Part shown: piece after piece, positions 7,497-17,232 of the stretch
Position numbering within the stretch: the stretch's first letter is position 1
Layout of the letters: every line of letters begins with the position of its first letter
Assembly (NCBI RefSeq): GCF_013377905.1
Contig: NZ_JABKAV010000002.1
Span: forward strand, 62,001-126,000
Direction of reading: 5' to 3'
Length of the DNA: 64,000 nucleotides
From: Hymenobacter terrestris
GTDB taxonomy: Bacteria > Bacteroidota > Bacteroidia > Cytophagales > Hymenobacteraceae
The notes under the pieces: model-generated
Told to the model about the DNA's origin: nothing
The model's database searches: none
The model's input: only the letters and a program-made list of their open reading frames with translations
Program-made: the position numbers and the translations under genes

Positions 7497-8738
7497 CTAC
7501 ATCTTGTACAGCAGCGCGATACCGAACGAGAGGGCCGTCAGGATCAGGCCTACCATGAAGATGGTGTAGCTCAGGCGCAGCAGGCGGTACTTGCGCGTGA
7601 GTACGTCGCCGAGGTAGTACACATCGGTTACCATGTTGGTGTACACCGACTCGCCGTTCTTCATCAGCTCGTGCATCCCGTCCTGAAAATCGTCGAGGCT
7701 GAGCTTGCTGAAGTTGCCGAAGAACAGCAGGTTCACGCGGCGGTTGGTGGCAATTTGGGGGCTGCGCTTGAGCCACTTGAAGCTCGTTACATCGGGCTGG
7801 GCGCACAGGATGGCCGTAATTACCGAGCCCAGGGCCGTAGCCAGCAGAATGCCCATGGGCACGGCAATGATGGGGTTACGGATAACGCCCACGTTGGTAA
7901 GCGCGGCCGAGGTGCCGCCCAGCTTGGCCCCGAAGTAGGTGATGATAAGCGACATGAGCACGGCGTTGAGCGAAATCATCATGCTCGCCTTCTTGTCAGC
8001 CATATCCGAGAGCTTCATGTGGTTGCTGTACATGGTCCGGAACATGGTTTCGATGCCCCGCTTGGGCTCGGCGAAGGTGCCTTCGGCTTCCTCCTCCTTC
8101 TTTTTGCGCTTTTTCTCGGTTTTCTTGAGGGCCTTGCGCTGGGCCTTGATGTTTTCCTTGAACTGCTCCTCGTAGCGCTTTTTACCCTCCGAAGTGTAGA
8201 AGTGGGCATTGGTCAGGAAGTCGAGCTGGCTCTCAGCCCAGTCGGTGTTGCTGAAGGTGCGGCCCAGCGCGGCTTCCCACTCGGCCCGCAGCAGCTCCCC
8301 GTTGGCAAAGAAATCTTCACGGCCCATACCGCTCATGTCGGCATCTACGAGCAGCTTTTCCAGCGGTGCGCGGCGCTCGGCCTCGCGGTGCGTGGCCTTA
8401 ATAACACTTTGTATCAGGGCCACGCGCTCGGGCGGGTAATGCTGGCCGGTCAGCCACTCGCCCGCCAGTTCGGCGCTCCGGAACTCGTGGCCGTCGTAGG
8501 TATCAATGTAGCCCACATCATGAAACCAGGCAGCCAGCAGCAGCGCCTCCAGATCGGGGGCTTCCAGTCCGGCGGCCTCACCCAGGGCCCGGGCCTCCTT
8601 CACTACCTGGCTCGTGTGCCGGGGCGAGTGGTAAACGAGCTTGGCAGACAGCTTTTCTTCGAGCAGCGCCATCACATGCGCTTTGGCATTCTTGATAATT
8701 TCGGCCTTGGCCGGAGACGGGGTAAGAGCAGTTTCCAT
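7497..8738 (-). CDS. HD phosphohydrolase with Pycsar-effector-type membrane domain (PycTM)
   Basis: A 413-residue protein. The N-terminal half is an HD phosphohydrolase: H41, the H73-D74 pair in WFHDVG, H84 and an aspartate in DADMSG near 135. A very lysine-rich linker (about 190-215) leads to a PycTM/DUF5706 domain: the conserved block MFRTMYSNHMKLSDMADKKA, then two hydrophobic helices, a loop containing LLFFGNFSKLSLDDF, and a final helix ending at the C-terminus. The ATG at 8738 was chosen over a GTG six codons upstream. PycTM is the effector module of cyclic-pyrimidine (Pycsar) defence, but HD-PycTM proteins are broadly conserved in Bacteroidota and may serve another nucleotide-signalling role at the inner membrane. 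Confidence 0.85.
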   Translation of the reverse strand: METALTPSPAKAEIIKNAKAHVMALLEEKLSAKLVYHSPRHTSQVVKEARALGEAAGLEAPDLEALLLAAWFHDVGYIDTYDGHEFRSAELAGEWLTGQHYPPERVALIQSVIKATHREAERRAPLEKLLVDADMSGMGREDFFANGELLRAEWEAALGRTFSNTDWAESQLDFLTNAHFYTSEGKKRYEEQFKENIKAQRKALKKTEKKRKKKEEEAEGTFAEPKRGIETMFRTMYSNHMKLSDMADKKASMMISLNAVLMSLIITYFGAKLGGTSAALTNVGVIRNPIIAVPMGILLATALGSVITAILCAQPDVTSFKWLKRSPQIATNRRVNLLFFGNFSKLSLDDFQDGMHELMKNGESVYTNMVTDVYYLGDVLTRKYRLLRLSYTIFMVGLILTALSFGIALLYKM

Positions 8739-8985
8739 TGGGAAGAGCGGAGGCACGAGAAGAGTAAGCGGGGGCCGATGGGGCTTACAACGCTATTCGG
8801 GCCCGCGAAGTTGGCGCACCGGCCCCAACCGTGCTTCCGCGAATTGCGTAGGGCAGCACACCGGCCTAACCTAAAAGGCATTTGTATCTTGGTTTGGGTA
8901 ATTTTACAATCTTTTTTGTTGTTCAGCCTATAGCCGGCCTCGCCCGCTACGCTCCGCCCCCGACTTCGCACCCCTGTTTTATTGT

Positions 8986-11900
8986 ATGAACCGAAATTAT
9001 CTGCTGCTGACTTTGCTGTTGGCCATGTTCGGCGTTACGGCTCCGGCCCTGGCCCAGAAAAAAGCGAAGGATCAGACGCCCCACCTCGAACGACCCAATT
9101 ACCGCGGGGCCGGGGTCAACTGGGAATCGAAAACCCCGCCCGACACCTCGCGCATTCGCTACTCCATGTTCCTGATTGGCGACGTGGGCAAGCCCGAGCT
9201 GGAGTCGAATGGTGGCGAGCCCTCGCTTAACCTGATGCGCAAGCAGATTCTGGGAGCCGGAGCCAAAAGCTCCACCGTGTTTCTGGGCGACAACATCTAC
9301 GAGTACGGCCTGCCCCCCGTAGGCGCTTCCGACCGCAAAGAGTCGGAGCGGCGCATGGTGGGCCAGCTGAAAACCCTGCGCGACTACGAGGGCGAGAAGT
9401 ACATGATACCCGGCAACCACGACTGGAAGCAGGGCCAGCGGGGCAGCGTGGCGCAGGTAAACCGCGAGCAGCAGTTCGTAGAGGATTATCTGCGCTCCGA
9501 CTCGGCCGCCTTCCCCTACACAGGCGACTTCTTTTTGCCCCGCGATGCCTGTCCCGGTCCGGTCGAAATCCGGCTGCAGGATGATCTGGTGATGATTGCT
9601 ATCAACTCGCAGTGGTTTCTGCAGCCCGCCGGCGACCGGCCGGCCGGCGGCAACAGCAACTGCGGCGTGGCCAACGAAACCGACTTCTTTACCCGCCTCG
9701 AAGACATTATCCAGCGCAACGCCGGCAAAAACATTGTGGTCGTGGCCCACCATCCACTGTATTCCGATGGTATTCATGGGGGCTACTTTACCCTCGGCGA
9801 CCATATTTTCCCGCTCTCCATTGTTTATAAGTACGCCTACCTGCCGCTGCCCGTCATCGGCTCCATCTACCCGTTTGCCCGCAAGTACGGCGGCGTAAGC
9901 CAGGACATTCCGCACCCCGCCTACCAGGCCTACAAAAAGGGGCTGACAGATATCTTCGAGAAGTACCCCAACATTGTATACGCCGCCGGCCACGAGCACA
10001 ACCTGCAGTATTTCAAAACGGGCACCCTCAACCACATTGTAAGCGGCTCGGGCTGCAAAACCCAGCACGTAAAACCCGGCTCGGGCGGCACTGCCGAATT
10101 CTCCGACAAGGAGAAAGGCTTTGCCCGCGTGAATTATTATGACAACGGCGAGGTGTGGGTAGAGTACTATGTGCCCGAAGGCACCGGCGACAACGGCCGC
10201 CTTGTGTTCCGTACGCCCATGTACGCCCGCCAGGCCGAGGTGGCCGTGGCCGAACAGCCCAGCAACGGCCTGCCCGTCAACCGCCCCGATTACCGCGACT
10301 CGACCATTACGGTGGCTGTTAATACGCGCTACGCCGACCGGGGCAAGTTTCATAAGTTTCTGTTTGGTGAGCACTACCGCAAAGAGTGGGCTACGCCCGT
10401 CACGTTTCCGGTGCTCGACCTGGCCACTGAAAAGGGTGGCCTGACGCCCTACAAAGTGGGTGGCGGCAAGCAGACCACATCGTTGAAGCTGCGCAACGAA
10501 GAAGGCCGCCTATTCAGCTTCCGCGGTATTGATAAGGACCCGGCGGCCGTGCTACCGGCCGCACTGCGCACTGGTGCAGCGGCCGATGTGCTACAGGACC
10601 AGATTTCGGCTCAGCACCCCTACGCTGCCATTGCCCTGGCCCCGCTGGGGTCGGCGGCTGGCATTCTGCACACCAACCCCGAGTTGCGCTACGTACCCCA
10701 GGACCCACTGCTGGGCCAATACCTGCCGCGTTTTGGCAACGTTACGGGTACGCTCGAAGAAGATGCCAAGGATGACCAGAGCAATGTAGAAAGCCTGGGC
10801 TTTGCCGAAAACCTGGTGGGCACCGACAAAGTGTTTGAACGCATCACCGACGACAACGACAACACCGTAAAGCAAGTGGCTTTTGCCCGCTCGCGCCTGT
10901 TTGATATGTGGGTGGGCGACTGGGACCGGCACGAGGACCAGTGGCGCTGGGCCGAGAAAAAAGACAAAGACGGCGACCGGAAATTTACGGCTGTGCCCGA
11001 AGACCGCGACATTGCCTTTTTCAAGGGCGACGGCCTGCTGCCGTATCTGGCTTCCCGCAAGTGGGCCATTCGCAACTTCCAGAACTTCGGCTACGACTAC
11101 GCCGACTGGAAAGGCCTGAACCTGACGGCTCTGAGCAACGACCGCGTGTACTTGGCCGAAGTAACCAAGGAAGAATGGGTAGAGCAGGCCCAGGAAATGA
11201 AGGCGGCCCTTACCGATAAGGTGATTGAGGATGCCATCAAGGGCCGCTTCCCGGCCGACATATACGCCCTGCACGGAGCCGAAATTGTGGCCAAGCTGAA
11301 AAGCCGCCGCGACCTGCTGCCCCAGGTAGCCGCCGACTACTCGGGCATGCTGAACAAGGTAGCCGAAGTAAAGGGCTCGAAGAAGCGCGAACGGTTTGTG
11401 GTGGAGCGCCTACCCGGCAAAACCCGCGTTTCGGTCCAGAAAATCAACAAAGAAGGCGAGCTAACGAAGATGATCTTCGACCGCACCTTCGATAACCAGG
11501 AAACCAAGGAGCTGCGCCTGTACGGTTTTGCCGGCGAAGACCAGTATGAGCTGACCGGCGACGTGAAGCAGGGCCCGCTTGTCCGCATCATCGGCGGCAT
11601 TGAGCGCGACTCGATTGTGGACCGCTCGAACGTGCGCGGGCTGGCCCACCGCCTGCAGGTGTTCGACGCCGACTCGGGCAACGTGATTGTGGCCGGCCCC
11701 GATGCCCGCCTGCGCCTGGAGCCCGGCCTCGATGTGAGCCGCTACGATGTGCACTCGCGCGCCGACCGCAAAGACTATACGCTCAACTACTTCGGCCCCA
11801 CGCTGTATTTCGGCTACAACATTGATGACCGGCTGTTTCTGGGCGGTGGCGCGGTATACCGCACCTATGGCTTCCGCAAGGAGCCCTACGCCACCGAGCA

Positions 11901-12894
11901 GAGCCTGGCAGCTAACTACTCGCCCTCGCAGAAAGCGTACAATGTGCGCTACCTGGGCCATTTTGTTGATGTGCTCGGCAAGCTCGACCTGCGCGTTAAC
12001 GCCCAACTCTACGGCCCGCAGTTGCTCTACAACTTCTTTGGCCTGGGCAACGACACCGAGAACACCCTCGCCAACGACGACGGCACCCGCAACCGCGACA
12101 TCAACGACACCTACCGCATCCGTTTCTCGCGGCTGTACGTGAACCCTATGCTGGAAAAGGAAATCTTCAGCTTCCTCAAGCTCGGCTTCGGCCCCCAGTA
12201 CGACCAGTTCCGGGTAGACCGCAACCAGATTGGCCGTCAGATTGAAGATGGACTCGATGCGCAGGATAACGGACTGCCCGGCACTGCCGCCGTGGGCATT
12301 CGGGGTTCCGATTTCGGGCTTAACCGCTACGTGGGTGGTAAAACCTACCTCAACCTTGATGTGGCTTCTTCGCCCAAAAACCCGCGTATCGGCCTGCGCA
12401 TCTACAACTCGGCCGAGTACAACCGCCAGTTGGGCGGCGAGAAGCTCAGCTATGGCCGCCTAGCCACCGAAGCCCGGTTCTACCTGTCGCCCAACTTCCC
12501 GTTCCAGCTCACCTGGGCCGGCCGTATCGGGGCTACGCGCAACATAGGCGACTACCGCTTCTACCAGGCCAACACGCTGGGCGGCACCACCAACCTGCGC
12601 GGCTACCGCCGCACGCGCTACGCCGGCCGCTCGTCGGTGTTTGCTAATGGCGAGGTACGCGTGCAGCTATTCGAGTTCAACGCCTACTTGGTACCAGGCA
12701 AGTTCGGCATCCTGGGCCTGACCGATGCCGCCCGGGTGTACTCGCCTTACGACGTGAAGACCGGTGCCAAAGCCTTCCACACAGCTTACGGCGGGGGCAT
12801 CTGGATTGATGTGCTCAAGCAGGCCGTCATCAACGCTACCTACTCTGTCGGCGAGGAAAACCTTGTATTCGTGGGCTTCGACTTCCTGTTCTAA
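8986..12894 (+). CDS. Calcineurin-like phosphoesterase fused to outer-membrane barrel
   Basis: A 1302-residue exported protein. Signal peptide 1-24 ends in ALAQ. The metallophosphatase domain (about 58-370) carries the full metal set: GDVG with D66, GDN at 101-103, GNHD at 143-146, AHHP near 253 and GHEH near 335. The middle is uncharacterised. The last 350 residues are rich in alternating aromatic/polar strands (YFGPTLYFGYNIDDRLFLGG and similar), include LRGYRRTRYAG, and end in phenylalanine (FDFLF), the pattern of a BamA/surface-antigen-type outer-membrane barrel. So a periplasmic or surface phosphoesterase is probably tethered to its own barrel. Substrate is unknown. The gene stands alone, followed by a terminator. 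Confidence 0.85.
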   Translation: MNRNYLLLTLLLAMFGVTAPALAQKKAKDQTPHLERPNYRGAGVNWESKTPPDTSRIRYSMFLIGDVGKPELESNGGEPSLNLMRKQILGAGAKSSTVFLGDNIYEYGLPPVGASDRKESERRMVGQLKTLRDYEGEKYMIPGNHDWKQGQRGSVAQVNREQQFVEDYLRSDSAAFPYTGDFFLPRDACPGPVEIRLQDDLVMIAINSQWFLQPAGDRPAGGNSNCGVANETDFFTRLEDIIQRNAGKNIVVVAHHPLYSDGIHGGYFTLGDHIFPLSIVYKYAYLPLPVIGSIYPFARKYGGVSQDIPHPAYQAYKKGLTDIFEKYPNIVYAAGHEHNLQYFKTGTLNHIVSGSGCKTQHVKPGSGGTAEFSDKEKGFARVNYYDNGEVWVEYYVPEGTGDNGRLVFRTPMYARQAEVAVAEQPSNGLPVNRPDYRDSTITVAVNTRYADRGKFHKFLFGEHYRKEWATPVTFPVLDLATEKGGLTPYKVGGGKQTTSLKLRNEEGRLFSFRGIDKDPAAVLPAALRTGAAADVLQDQISAQHPYAAIALAPLGSAAGILHTNPELRYVPQDPLLGQYLPRFGNVTGTLEEDAKDDQSNVESLGFAENLVGTDKVFERITDDNDNTVKQVAFARSRLFDMWVGDWDRHEDQWRWAEKKDKDGDRKFTAVPEDRDIAFFKGDGLLPYLASRKWAIRNFQNFGYDYADWKGLNLTALSNDRVYLAEVTKEEWVEQAQEMKAALTDKVIEDAIKGRFPADIYALHGAEIVAKLKSRRDLLPQVAADYSGMLNKVAEVKGSKKRERFVVERLPGKTRVSVQKINKEGELTKMIFDRTFDNQETKELRLYGFAGEDQYELTGDVKQGPLVRIIGGIERDSIVDRSNVRGLAHRLQVFDADSGNVIVAGPDARLRLEPGLDVSRYDVHSRADRKDYTLNYFGPTLYFGYNIDDRLFLGGGAVYRTYGFRKEPYATEQSLAANYSPSQKAYNVRYLGHFVDVLGKLDLRVNAQLYGPQLLYNFFGLGNDTENTLANDDGTRNRDINDTYRIRFSRLYVNPMLEKEIFSFLKLGFGPQYDQFRVDRNQIGRQIEDGLDAQDNGLPGTAAVGIRGSDFGLNRYVGGKTYLNLDVASSPKNPRIGLRIYNSAEYNRQLGGEKLSYGRLATEARFYLSPNFPFQLTWAGRIGATRNIGDYRFYQANTLGGTTNLRGYRRTRYAGRSSVFANGEVRVQLFEFNAYLVPGKFGILGLTDAARVYSPYDVKTGAKAFHTAYGGGIWIDVLKQAVINATYSVGEENLVFVGFDFLF

Positions 12895-12941
12895 CCCCAA
12901 GCGTTGTTTTAGCTGCTGCCAGGCTACATCTGCGGCGACCA

Positions 12942-13005
12942 AAAAGAGCCTCTCCCCGTTTGCATGACTCGCTTTAGTAGCGTTTCTGCGGGGTGAGGCT
13001 CTTTT
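12942..13005 (+). terminator. Terminator after the phosphoesterase-barrel gene
   Basis: AAAAGAGCCTCTCCCCG pairs with CGGGGTGAGGCTCTTTT (12989-13005) with one mismatch and a 30-base loop, followed by further T residues. Confidence 0.7.
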
Positions 13006-13110
13006 CTTCTGCCGCTGAGAACCGTTTTTTCGGTCAATGCCGTTGCAGCTTCATCCTTTTCGCGGCTTGGTCCGTTAAGGCCCTAACCAGCCGTTAATCC
13101 CTTTGCCTGT

Positions 13111-14244
13111 ATGCCCGTTTTCTCTGCCCGCACCCGTTGTTTATTTTACTGTCTGAACGTGGCCGCTGTACTGGCCGGCAGCACGGCACTGGCCCAGGTA
13201 AAGCCCGGCAATCCGCCCGTGTATCCGCCGCCTGCACCACTAACCAACGACACAATGCAGGCCAGCCAGGTAGGCCAGGCCCAAAGATTTGCCGTACCCT
13301 CGGTAGTAGGCATGGGCCCGAGCAAGGGCGTGGTAGGCAGCATCGAGAGCCTGGGCAACTTTCGCATCACCACCCGCTTGCAAGACGAAGGTGGCCGTGA
13401 AACCAGCACCACGGTCACCAAAAACCGTCGGGCCTTCATCAAGGGGTATATCCCGGCCTGGAACCGCCCTCACCTCAAGGTGATTCTGGGCTTCAATTAT
13501 GATCGGGAGGAGTTCCAGTTCCGCGAGCCCGGCAACGCGACGTTCTACCGCGACCTGGAAGATAAGGGCCTCAAGACGCTGGGCACCCAGCTGGCCGTGA
13601 TTCGGCCGGTCGATGAGGTGCATTGGTATGTGGCCCGGGTAAAGGCCGAGCTCAACGGTGACTACACTTCCTCGGAGCTTTCGATAAAAGACTACCTGCG
13701 GACGTCGGGCGAATTCATTTATGGCTGGAAACGCAGCCCTTACTTTTCGTGGGGCGTGGGCGCGCAGCTCAGCTACACGTTCGGGCGGCAAAGCGTTTAT
13801 CCCGTTATCCTCTATAATCGCACTTTCAACCAGCGCTGGGGCGTCGAGTCGCTGTTTCCGGCCCGCGTAACCTTGCGCCGCAACATCAACCCTAAAACGC
13901 TGCTTTTCGGAGGCTACACCGTTGATGGCGCGAACTACAATATCAAGCTCCGGGAACCATTGGGCGACCTGCGCACGCTTATCATCCGGGAGCGGGAAGT
14001 CAAGTTCCGGTTGCGGGCGGAACGGGAGATTTACGACTTTCTCTGGTTCGGCCTCGAAGGCGGCTACCGCTACAATGCAGGATTCAGCGCGTTCAACGAA
14101 GACAACTACCGTCGCAGCCTGCTGGGTATTTTAAGCGGCGGCCGCACCAGAGCCGTCGACAACACGTTAGGTGGAGCGCCCTACTTCAGCGTGGAGATGT
14201 TTCTGGTGCCCCCGCGCAAGCTACTTAGCAAGATGGCCAAGTAG
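13111..14244 (+). CDS. Outer-membrane beta-barrel protein (DUF6268-like)
   Basis: A 377-residue exported protein. The N-terminal 28 residues form a signal peptide ending in ALAQ, followed by a proline-rich stretch (PPVYPPPAP). From about residue 85 on there are repeated amphipathic strands typical of a barrel, such as LKVILGFNYDREEFQF, YFSWGVGAQLSYTF and FGLEGGYRYNAGFSAF. The C-terminus (PRKLLSKMAK) does not end in an aromatic residue. It resembles Bacteroidota barrel proteins labelled DUF6268, but that family name is a guess from general appearance. It converges on ppk1 across a long palindrome; no partner is evident. Confidence 0.7.
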   Translation: MPVFSARTRCLFYCLNVAAVLAGSTALAQVKPGNPPVYPPPAPLTNDTMQASQVGQAQRFAVPSVVGMGPSKGVVGSIESLGNFRITTRLQDEGGRETSTTVTKNRRAFIKGYIPAWNRPHLKVILGFNYDREEFQFREPGNATFYRDLEDKGLKTLGTQLAVIRPVDEVHWYVARVKAELNGDYTSSELSIKDYLRTSGEFIYGWKRSPYFSWGVGAQLSYTFGRQSVYPVILYNRTFNQRWGVESLFPARVTLRRNINPKTLLFGGYTVDGANYNIKLREPLGDLRTLIIREREVKFRLRAEREIYDFLWFGLEGGYRYNAGFSAFNEDNYRRSLLGILSGGRTRAVDNTLGGAPYFSVEMFLVPPRKLLSKMAK

Positions 14245-14281
14245 CCGAAACGATGAAATTCGGCCCATGAGGCCATCGAAA

Positions 14282-14339
14282 AAGCCAAAGCGCTACTCCA
14301 GCTTCCTGCGTGCAGGAAGCTGGAGTAGCGCTTTGGCTT
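14282..14339. terminator. 28-bp perfect palindrome between convergent genes
   Basis: Arm 14282-14309 and arm 14312-14339 are exact inverse complements with only GT between them. It lies between the stops of the barrel gene (14244) and ppk1 (14351), so a bidirectional terminator is likely, although T tracts are short. Confidence 0.75.
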
Positions 14340-14350
14340 ATAGAGCAAAT

Positions 14351-16471
14351 TTATTTGGGGGCCTTTTTTGCGGTGGCCGGGCGCTTGCGGGCGGGCCGGC
14401 TCAGGGCCGCGAGGTAGGCATAGGTTTCAAACTGGGCGCGAACCTCGCCCTCGGCGGCAGCCGCTTCCTCGGTAGGGCCGATGAAGTTGTTCTGCCAGTC
14501 GCGCGACTTCACGCTATCCTGGCGCTGGAAATTGAGCAGGTCGAGCAGCTCGGCCCGCAAATCAGGTTCCAGAATAGGAAATGCCACTTCTACCCGACGG
14601 TCGAGGTTGCGGTTCATCCAGTCGGCCGAAGCCACGTACAGCTTCGCGTCGCCCCCGTTGCCGAACACATACATGCGGGCGTGCTCCAGAAACCGGTCGA
14701 CGATACCGCGCTGCTGAATGTTGGTGCTCTGGCCCGGCAGACCGGGCATCAGGCATGATATGCCCCGGATCAGCAGTTCAACGCGCACACCCGCTTCGGA
14801 GGCCTCGTAGAGCTTGCCAATCATGCGCTCGTCCTGCAGAGCATTCAGCTTGAGGATGATGTATGCATCCTTACCTTTTCGGGCCAGCTTAATTTCGTGG
14901 TCGATGAGGGCGTTGAGCTGCTGACGCAGCTCGAAGGGGGCTACCAGCAAGTGCTGGAACTGGCCTGTCTTGTCAAGGTGGTCGTGGAAGTAGCGGAACA
15001 CCTCGGCCACCTCGCGGGTAATCTCGGGGTGAGCCGTAAACAAGCCGTAGTCGGCGTAGACCTCGCTGGTGGCCTCGTTGAAGTTACCCGTGCTCAGGTA
15101 AGCATATAGGCGGTTGTGGCCTTCCTCGGCCCGCGTGATGAGCAGCATTTTGCTGTGCACCTTCAGGCCAGGCATGCCGTAGATGACGTTGGCACCGGCT
15201 TTCTGCAGCTTCTCGGCCCAGAACATGTTGCTCTCCTCATCAAAGCGGGCTTTCAGCTCGACTATCACGGTTACCTGCTTGCCGTTTTTGGCCGCTTTCA
15301 GCAAGGCTTTGGCCACGGCACTCTTGCTGCCTACGCGGTAAAGCGTAATACTGATGTCGCTCACCTGCGGGTCGCGGGCGGCCTCGTTGAGCAGGCGCGT
15401 TACGTAATCGAACGATTGGTAGGGCGGGTGCAGCAGGTGGTCGCGGCGGGCGGTGGCGGCCAGCAGTGAACCGGTGCGCGGCAGCGTGGGGTGCGGCAGC
15501 GGCGGCATAGGCGCGTACTGCAAATGCTTCAGGCCGAAATCGGGGAACCCGAAAAAGTCGCGGAAGTTGTGGTAGCGGCTGCCCTCTACCAGCTCCTCTT
15601 TCCCGATACCGGTTTTCTGCTCAATGGCCCGCAGGATGGCGTCGGGCATGGCCGGGTCGAAAAGTAAGCGGGCCGGAAAGCCGGTAGCGCGCTTCTGCAG
15701 GCTGCTCTTGATTTTGGCCAGCAAGTTGTCCGACACTTCCTCATCGATGTCGAGTTCGGCATCACGCGAGAGTTTAAGCGCGTGAACCTGCACCTTGCCG
15801 TAGCTGGGGTAAAGCTCGGCCGCGCAGCTGCGAATCACGTCGTCGAGGAACATCACGTAGTGCTCGGTACCCACGTCGGGCAGGCGCACGAAACGGCCGC
15901 CGTGGCGCTTGGTAGGCAGCTCCATGGCCAGCACCCGCTCCTCGTCGTGCTTTTCGGGTTTATGCGGCTCGGTCAGGTAAAAGGTCAGGTACACGCTCTG
16001 GTCGCGCAGGAACAGGTGGTGCAGGTTGTCGTCGAGGATAATGGGCGAGAGTAGGTCGCGCACGTTTTCTTCGAAGTACTGTTTCACCCAAGTACGCTGC
16101 TCGGCCGTAAGCTCGCTTTCCGAAATTAGGTGGATATGCTCGCGGCCCAGCTCGGGCAGAATATGGTTGCGGAACGTGTCGCCAAATTGATGCTGCTGGC
16201 GGCCTACCTCGGCCAGCAACTCAGCGAGCTGCTCGGCAGGGTCTTGGCCCAGCTTGGCTTTGGTTTTTTTCTTGAGCTTGCTGAGCCGGCGCAACGTGGC
16301 CACCCGCACCTTGAAATACTCATCGAGGTTGCTGCTGAAAATGGCCAGAAACTTCAGCCGTTCCAGCAAAGGCACGGCGGGGTCCTGAGCTTCCTGCAAC
16401 ACCCGGCGGTTGAAGGTAAGCCAGCTGATTTCCCGGTTTAGCAGTTGCGGCTCGGACGATTTATCGGTCAT
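14351..16471 (-). CDS. ppk1: Polyphosphate kinase 1
   Basis: A 706-residue protein, the usual length for PPK1, which reversibly polymerises the gamma phosphate of ATP into polyphosphate. The N-terminal LLNREISWLTFNRRVLQEA and SSNLDEYFKVR are hallmarks of the family. The phospholipase D-like catalytic half contains the autophosphorylated-histidine region LKVHSKMLLITR, the ATP-binding YLSTGNFNE segment, and the second conserved motif NRNLDRRVEVAFPI. An unusual tail of alanine/lysine-rich residues (about 685-706) follows the conserved core. The gene sits just downstream of sixA, 85 bases apart on the same strand, linking polyphosphate metabolism with a phosphohistidine phosphatase; whether they are functionally coupled is unknown. 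Confidence 0.95.
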   Translation of the reverse strand: MTDKSSEPQLLNREISWLTFNRRVLQEAQDPAVPLLERLKFLAIFSSNLDEYFKVRVATLRRLSKLKKKTKAKLGQDPAEQLAELLAEVGRQQHQFGDTFRNHILPELGREHIHLISESELTAEQRTWVKQYFEENVRDLLSPIILDDNLHHLFLRDQSVYLTFYLTEPHKPEKHDEERVLAMELPTKRHGGRFVRLPDVGTEHYVMFLDDVIRSCAAELYPSYGKVQVHALKLSRDAELDIDEEVSDNLLAKIKSSLQKRATGFPARLLFDPAMPDAILRAIEQKTGIGKEELVEGSRYHNFRDFFGFPDFGLKHLQYAPMPPLPHPTLPRTGSLLAATARRDHLLHPPYQSFDYVTRLLNEAARDPQVSDISITLYRVGSKSAVAKALLKAAKNGKQVTVIVELKARFDEESNMFWAEKLQKAGANVIYGMPGLKVHSKMLLITRAEEGHNRLYAYLSTGNFNEATSEVYADYGLFTAHPEITREVAEVFRYFHDHLDKTGQFQHLLVAPFELRQQLNALIDHEIKLARKGKDAYIILKLNALQDERMIGKLYEASEAGVRVELLIRGISCLMPGLPGQSTNIQQRGIVDRFLEHARMYVFGNGGDAKLYVASADWMNRNLDRRVEVAFPILEPDLRAELLDLLNFQRQDSVKSRDWQNNFIGPTEEAAAAEGEVRAQFETYAYLAALSRPARKRPATAKKAPK

Positions 16472-16556
16472 TTTTCAGTGGACTGGTGGTCGGTAACAGG
16501 GAGTTGACTTACCTAATTTGCCCGTCGTTGGCTTTAAGCGAGCAGAACAGAAAGGC

Positions 16557-17048
16557 TTAGTAGTTTTTAGGCTTATCAAAGAAGTAGTACTCCGACTTGG
16601 CGCGGTCAACATCGGCCCATTGCTCCACGCTGAACTTTAGGCACACGATGGAGGAAGTAGGCATGGAGGGGATAGAGCTGGGCGAAAGCAGGTTGGCAAA
16701 ATCGGTGAGCGTGTTGTTGTGGCCCACCAGCAACACTTCGTCGGCCGCATCGGGCAGGGCCTGCACAATGGCCAGCAAGTCGGTTACTTCGGCTTCATAA
16801 ATGGCGTCTATCACCTGCAGCTTTTCGGGGGGCAGGCCCAGCGCCTCAGCCACCAGCGCCGCCGTGCTCAGGGCCCGTACGGCCGGCGACGACACCAGCA
16901 AATCGAGCCTGACACTACGCTCGGCCAGGGCCTGGCCCATCAGCGGGGCTTCGTCGCGCCCCCGGCCGTTAAGCGGGCGCTCCTGGTCGTTGAGCATATC
17001 GAAACTCCAGCTCGATTTGGCGTGGCGCATCAGGTACAGCGTTTTCAT
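16557..17048 (-). CDS. sixA: Phosphohistidine phosphatase SixA-like
   Basis: A 163-residue histidine-phosphatase superfamily protein. The catalytic RHG-type motif is R8-H9 in LYLMRHAKSS, the second arginine lies in the RPLNGRGRDEA segment, and the second histidine is in LLVGHNNTL. SixA removes phosphate from histidine phosphotransfer domains or the PTS protein NPr. ATG 17048 starts exactly at the first strand; the open frame extending upstream to 17123 was not used. It is followed 85 bases later by ppk1 in the same direction. The C-terminus (SSIVCLKFSVEQWADV...) is typical of Bacteroidota members. Confidence 0.88.
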   Translation of the reverse strand: MKTLYLMRHAKSSWSFDMLNDQERPLNGRGRDEAPLMGQALAERSVRLDLLVSSPAVRALSTAALVAEALGLPPEKLQVIDAIYEAEVTDLLAIVQALPDAADEVLLVGHNNTLTDFANLLSPSSIPSMPTSSIVCLKFSVEQWADVDRAKSEYYFFDKPKNY

Positions 17049-17232
17049 AGGAGCGCAACAGTTAGGGTGGCAGGCCTCTTTACTACGGCCGGCGCAAAAG
17101 GTTATGCCCCGACCTGCTCCCACAAGTCCGAGTGTAATGGCCCGCTGGCTGATTGTCGGCGGAGTCAGATGGTTGTATGAAGCTCATCTGTATGCCGGAT
17201 GCTTCATTACGACAGAGTAGCTAGAATAACGT

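Noticed and set aside
6140-8738. Calling the DUF2652/HD-PycTM pair a complete Pycsar system
   Set aside because: The cyclase-like protein lacks the catalytic asparagine, the genes converge instead of forming an operon, and both families are broadly conserved in the phylum.
7470-8933. Long plus-strand open frame of about 487 codons
   Set aside because: It lies antisense to the HD-PycTM gene, whose motifs are intact; long antisense frames are expected in GC-rich DNA with strong third-position bias.
8947-10374. Minus-strand open frame of about 475 codons
   Set aside because: Antisense to the metallophosphatase-barrel gene; no recognisable protein features.
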